NCBI GenBank assembly: GCA_003327425.1 | Contig: QOQW01000011.1 | Span: 1 to 64,000 of the forward strand | Direction of reading: 5' to 3' | DNA length: 64,000 bases | Source of the DNA: Candidatus Ozemibacter sibiricus | GTDB lineage: Bacteria; Muiribacteriota; Ozemobacteria; Ozemobacterales; Ozemobacteraceae | Shown: piece after piece, positions 60,841 to 64,000 of the stretch | Layout: every line of letters begins with the position of its first letter | Numbering within the stretch: the stretch's first letter is position 1 | Program-made: the position numbers and the translations under genes | The notes under the pieces: generated by a model | What the model was told of the DNA's origin: nothing | Database searches by the model: none | The model's input: only the letters and a program-made list of their open reading frames with translations

Positions 60841-61836
60841 TCAGATGATGAACTCGATGCCCTGGATCTTGACCTGGGACTGGGCGCCGATGCGGCGGAT
60901 GATGTTGGCGGCCAGGAAATTGCCGATCTTCAGGCAGGTGGCGAGCGGCAGCCCTTTGAACAGGCCGTAGAAGAAGCCGGCCTGGAAGTTGTCGCCGGCG
61001 CCGTTGGTGTCCTTCACGTCATCGACCCGGTAGGCCGGGACGGCCACCTCTTCGGTCGGGGTGAGGGCGAGAGAGCCCTGGGCGCCCTTCTTGATGACGA
61101 CCAGATCGGCATACTTGAGGAGCTTGCGGTAGTCGTCGGAGCGGATCAACGTGCGGGCCTCGTCTTCATTGGCGAACAGCAGATCGACCCGCTCGCGCAG
61201 GAAGGCCAGCAGGGTGGGCCGGATCGAGTCGATGACGAAGCTGTCGCCCAGATCGAACGACAGCCGGGTGCCTTTCTTGCGGGCGATCGTGGTGGCGTGC
61301 CGGGTCGCGTGGTTGAGCGGCTTGTCGCCCCGGAACTCGTAGGCGGAGAAATGCAGGAACTCGGAATCGGCGATCAGGCTGTGCAGGATCTCGTAGTCAT
61401 GGAGTTCCTTGGCCACGCCGAAATCGAGGCCGAACGTCCGCTCGCCGTCAGGACTGATCAGCGTGTAGCAGAGGCCTGATTTGCCCTTCTTGATCGACAC
61501 GTAGGTGTCGATGTCGTTCTCGCGCAGGTTGTTGATGTAATCGTAGCCGTAATCGTCGCTGCCGACGCAGCCGAGGAACGCGCACGACAGACCGAGATTG
61601 CTGGCGCCGTAGATGACGTTGGTGGGCGAGCCGCCCGGACTGATGGTGGGCTGGCGACGCCGGGCGATCTTCTGCAGGGTCCGCAGGTTGCTGGGGGTCA
61701 GCTCGATGCTGTTGCCCTTGCTGAGATGCAGGGCTTGCAGATCGGCGTCCTCGACCTCCATGATGATGTCGGTGAGGGCATCGGAAATCGCCGTAATTTG
61801 GTACTTTTTGGCGCTCTTGATATTCTTGCGTGGCAT
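60841..61836 (-). CDS. PfkB-family sugar/nucleoside kinase (adenosine-kinase-like)
   Basis: A 331-residue kinase. The N-terminal part has the SPGGSPTNVIYGASNLG substrate motif and the C-terminal half the DTNGAGDNFQAGF signature, with the catalytic Asp and the anion hole. The chain length and layout suit the adenosine kinase/ribokinase branch. Exact substrate cannot be set by eye. Start site GGAGACC. The promoter upstream contains an inverted repeat, suggesting regulation. It converges on the Asp-box operon with a 135-bp gap and is back in the high-GC codon style. Confidence 0.85.
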   Translation of the reverse strand: MPRKNIKSAKKYQITAISDALTDIIMEVEDADLQALHLSKGNSIELTPSNLRTLQKIARRRQPTISPGGSPTNVIYGASNLGLSCAFLGCVGSDDYGYDYINNLRENDIDTYVSIKKGKSGLCYTLISPDGERTFGLDFGVAKELHDYEILHSLIADSEFLHFSAYEFRGDKPLNHATRHATTIARKKGTRLSFDLGDSFVIDSIRPTLLAFLRERVDLLFANEDEARTLIRSDDYRKLLKYADLVVIKKGAQGSLALTPTEEVAVPAYRVDDVKDTNGAGDNFQAGFFYGLFKGLPLATCLKIGNFLAANIIRRIGAQSQVKIQGIEFII

Positions 61837-61876
61837 GCGGTGGTCTCCGGCGGGTCTCAGGATCGGGAGAGACGTC

Positions 61877-61906
61877 AGGGTAATTCCCGACCGCCGGGAA
61901 TGTCAA
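61877..61906 (-). promoter_or_regulatory. pfkB-like gene promoter with a spacer operator
   Basis: On the minus strand, TTGACA (61906-61901), 18-bp spacer, TACCCT (61882-61877). The spacer is almost entirely the inverted repeat ATTCCCG-N5-CGGGAAT (61883-61901), overlapping the end of the -35, a typical repressor arrangement. Confidence 0.55.
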
Positions 61907-61963
61907 TGGCAAGGCCATGCACGGCGGCGAACGGCGGCGACGATGGCCGGATATGCCACCCTC

Positions 61964-64000
61964 TCATGAGGCGTCGGTCGGCAGGGCCGGCGTCGCTGGG
62001 GCGAGACGCGGGGGGCGGCGGCGGTTGCCGGGAGCCCCTTGCCCGGACAGGACGCGGTGGACTATGCGGATCAGCTCGGACAGGTCATAAGGCTTTTCGA
62101 GGAAATCCCCTTCACCGGTTTCCACGAACGAGCCCAGTTCCTGATCCATGCGGAACCCTGAAGACATGATGATGGGCAGGGTGGGGTCGATCTCGCGCAT
62201 CCGCTCGGCGGCCACCCGCCCATTGCATCCCGGCATCAGCAGGTCGAGCAGGGCGGCATCGATGCGGGCGCGATGCTCCCGGAAGAGGACCACCGCTTCT
62301 TCCCCGCTGCGGGCGGTGAGGACGGTATAGCCTTGGTTGGTCAGGATCTCCTGGACGGTGATCCGGATGATCTCTTCGTCATCGGCGAGCAGAATGCAGG
62401 GAGGGCTGGTCGGCTGGTCGACGACGACAGGCGCCGGGGTGGCGGGGGCCGCGTCATCCATCTCTCTCGACGCGGATGGAGGGGAACTGGACGCTTCGGG
62501 CTCGGCAGGGCGGTCGGTCGTCGCGGGCAGGACGACCTCGAAGCGGCTGCCCTGGCCCGGGCGGGAGTCCACGCGGATCTCGCCGCCGTGATGGCGAACG
62601 ATGGTCTGCGCGACAGGCAGACCGAGGCCGACGCCATCGGCTCGGTGCTTGGTCGTGAAGAACGGCGTGAAGAGATCTTTCATGGCCTCCGGCGAAATGC
62701 CTACTCCCTCGTCGGTGACGGTCACGCGCCAGGCCGGGCGGACCCCGGGGAGGGTGGTCGCGGCGAGGTCGACGGCCAGCCGGCCCCCGGGAACGGTGCC
62801 GGGAGGACGCATGACCGTCATGGCCTGGATACCATTGAGGCACAGGTTGAGGAAGACCTGGGCGAGGTGGGTGGGATCGCCTTCCACCCAGGCAGGCTGT
62901 TCAGGCAGCGAGAATTGCAGGCGGACCGACGGGTCGGCGGTGGTGCGGAACAGCGTTTCGATTTCGGACAGGACGACGCGGAGATCGACCACCTCTCGCC
63001 GGAAGGGCTGGCGTCGTCCCAGAGTGAGGAGGCGGTCGACCAGATCCCGGGCCCGGCGGGTGGCTTGGCGGATGCCCTCCAGATGGGGTTGCAGATCGTT
63101 GGGGGCGAGGGCCTCGCCGGCCTCGGTCTTGCCCAGAAGCAACGAGGTGGAGGCCGAGATCCCCATCAAGATGTTGTTGAAATCATGGGCCAGGCCGCCG
63201 GCCAGAATGCCGATCAGTTCGGCTTTCTGGGCTTCCCGGCGTTCTTCGTTCCAGCGTTCCAGTTCGGTCAGGTCGGAGACCCGGATGACCAGGCCGCCCG
63301 ACTGCGGATGGGACAGCGGCGAAAAGGCGATGCCGACGATCTGCTCCTCGCCGGTGGCGGGATGGCGGATGGCATGCCTGGGGATTTCGCGGGGCAGGCC
63401 GGTGGCCAGGGTTTCCCGCGCCACCGCGATATGCGCCGCCAGGGCTGGCGCGGCCTCCCACCAGAGCTGACCGATGGCCTGGGCGGCGGAGCGGCCGAAC
63501 AAGGCTTCGGCGGCCCGGTTCCAATGGGTTACGCAGCCGTCGGCGTCGGCGGCGATGACGCCGCCGGGCAGCGCCTGCAAGATTTCGGCCAGGTATTCCT
63601 TGACGCGTTGCAGCTCGGTCTGGGCGGCCAGGGATTCATCGCGCCGGCGGGCGGTTTCGGCGGCCAGGCGATTGATCTGCTCGGCGATGCCGGCGATCTC
63701 GTCTTCGCCGGTGACGGGCAGGCGAATCTCGTAGGTGCCCGCGGTGATCGTCTCGAGCCCCTGGCTGATGGTCAGGATCGGCTCGATCAGGCGGCGATTG
63801 ACCAGATGGGAGAACACCAGATAGCTGAGCCCGCCCACCAGAACGGTGCCGACCAGGAAAACCAGCAGGATCATGCGGGGCAGGTGATCGGCCAGCGAGA
63901 AGTCGAATTCCAATCTGACCAGCGGCGGGGGCAGGGCGAACATGGAGCTCTTCGCCGGTCGCAGGCAGCGGAAGATGATCTGACGGCCGCCCTCATGGCG
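61964..64000 (-). CDS. Hybrid sensor histidine kinase, 5' end beyond the window
   Basis: The frame stays open to the window edge, 57 bases (19 codons) past the ATG at 63943, so the gene is probably partial. Order of parts: end of a sensor region, membrane helix (MILLVFLVGTVLVGGLSYLVF), HAMP, PAS (about LPGGVIAADADG), histidine box GGLAHDFNNILMG, ATPase boxes (NLCLNGIQAM; DEGVGI; GVGLGLPVAQ), and a C-terminal receiver with DAALLDLLMPGCNG carrying the phospho-acceptor Asp. It signals from the envelope to an unknown partner. No response-regulator gene is adjacent in the window. Confidence 0.88.
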   Translation of the reverse strand, partial: RHEGGRQIIFRCLRPAKSSMFALPPPLVRLEFDFSLADHLPRMILLVFLVGTVLVGGLSYLVFSHLVNRRLIEPILTISQGLETITAGTYEIRLPVTGEDEIAGIAEQINRLAAETARRRDESLAAQTELQRVKEYLAEILQALPGGVIAADADGCVTHWNRAAEALFGRSAAQAIGQLWWEAAPALAAHIAVARETLATGLPREIPRHAIRHPATGEEQIVGIAFSPLSHPQSGGLVIRVSDLTELERWNEERREAQKAELIGILAGGLAHDFNNILMGISASTSLLLGKTEAGEALAPNDLQPHLEGIRQATRRARDLVDRLLTLGRRQPFRREVVDLRVVLSEIETLFRTTADPSVRLQFSLPEQPAWVEGDPTHLAQVFLNLCLNGIQAMTVMRPPGTVPGGRLAVDLAATTLPGVRPAWRVTVTDEGVGISPEAMKDLFTPFFTTKHRADGVGLGLPVAQTIVRHHGGEIRVDSRPGQGSRFEVVLPATTDRPAEPEASSSPPSASREMDDAAPATPAPVVVDQPTSPPCILLADDEEIIRITVQEILTNQGYTVLTARSGEEAVVLFREHRARIDAALLDLLMPGCNGRVAAERMREIDPTLPIIMSSGFRMDQELGSFVETGEGDFLEKPYDLSELIRIVHRVLSGQGAPGNRRRPPRLAPATPALPTDAS

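Overview
The window looks like one continuous piece of a GC-rich, Gram-negative-type bacterial chromosome. Most genes are about 65-70% GC with strong GC3 bias, Shine-Dalgarno sites of the AGGAGG type, and sigma-70-like promoters that nearly always have a 17-bp spacer. Exported lipoproteins, a ResB/CcsA cytochrome c maturation pair, pyruvate:ferredoxin oxidoreductase, several SpoIIE-type phosphatases and very long secreted TPR proteins suggest a deep-branching, probably anaerobic or facultative lineage. Candidatus Riflebacteria (Ozemobacteria) is my best guess from gene style, at low confidence. I see no rRNA, insertion sequence, prophage or CRISPR.

Layout. 0-8 kb: a DUF167 gene that seems damaged at its 5' end, a small coiled-coil membrane protein, an S1/P1-phospholipase C-like zinc enzyme with a textbook promoter, an M16 peptidase, an OPT transporter and a HEAT-repeat protein. 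8-26 kb: a 1,937-residue exported TPR protein, a TPR lipoprotein, three secreted HExxH metalloproteases (two paralogues sharing a C-terminal FlgD/sorting-like domain, and one fused to a glycine-zipper hydrophobic region), and a GAF-SpoIIE phosphatase. 26-34 kb: a 49-codon gene with its own Shine-Dalgarno and terminator, two orphan exported proteins, ccsA/resB, and a UDP-ManNAc dehydrogenase. 34-42 kb: a minus-strand operon of TPR protein, two giant membrane SpoIIE phosphatases and an exported DUF2225-type protein. 42.4-43.1 kb: a seven-tRNA operon with promoter and terminator. 43.3-48.8 kb: HIT hydrolase, ribosomal protein bS21, long and short NfeD, flotillin-like FloA, an orphan and a degenerate PlsC-like protein. 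49.7-53.3 kb: pyruvate:ferredoxin oxidoreductase, with a striking palindrome upstream. 60.8-64 kb: a PfkB kinase and a hybrid histidine kinase cut by the window edge.

The most unusual part is 53.4-60.7 kb, where GC content falls visibly. Here lie a probably broken PilX-like gene, two prepilins, an ECF sigma factor, and a protein joining an anti-sigma zinc finger, a membrane helix and a FecR domain. Two small exported proteins are built on tandem 15-residue units that each contain a perfect Asp-box motif ([ST]-x-D-G-G-x-T-W). I propose that this is an undescribed surface-signalling or surface-display module: the sigma/FecR pair would control the Asp-box proteins, and the prepilins would make an export or adhesion apparatus.

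All gene functions are inferred from motifs read by eye; no database search was run. Starts were moved to the best Shine-Dalgarno or promoter-consistent codon where the longest frame was clearly too long.
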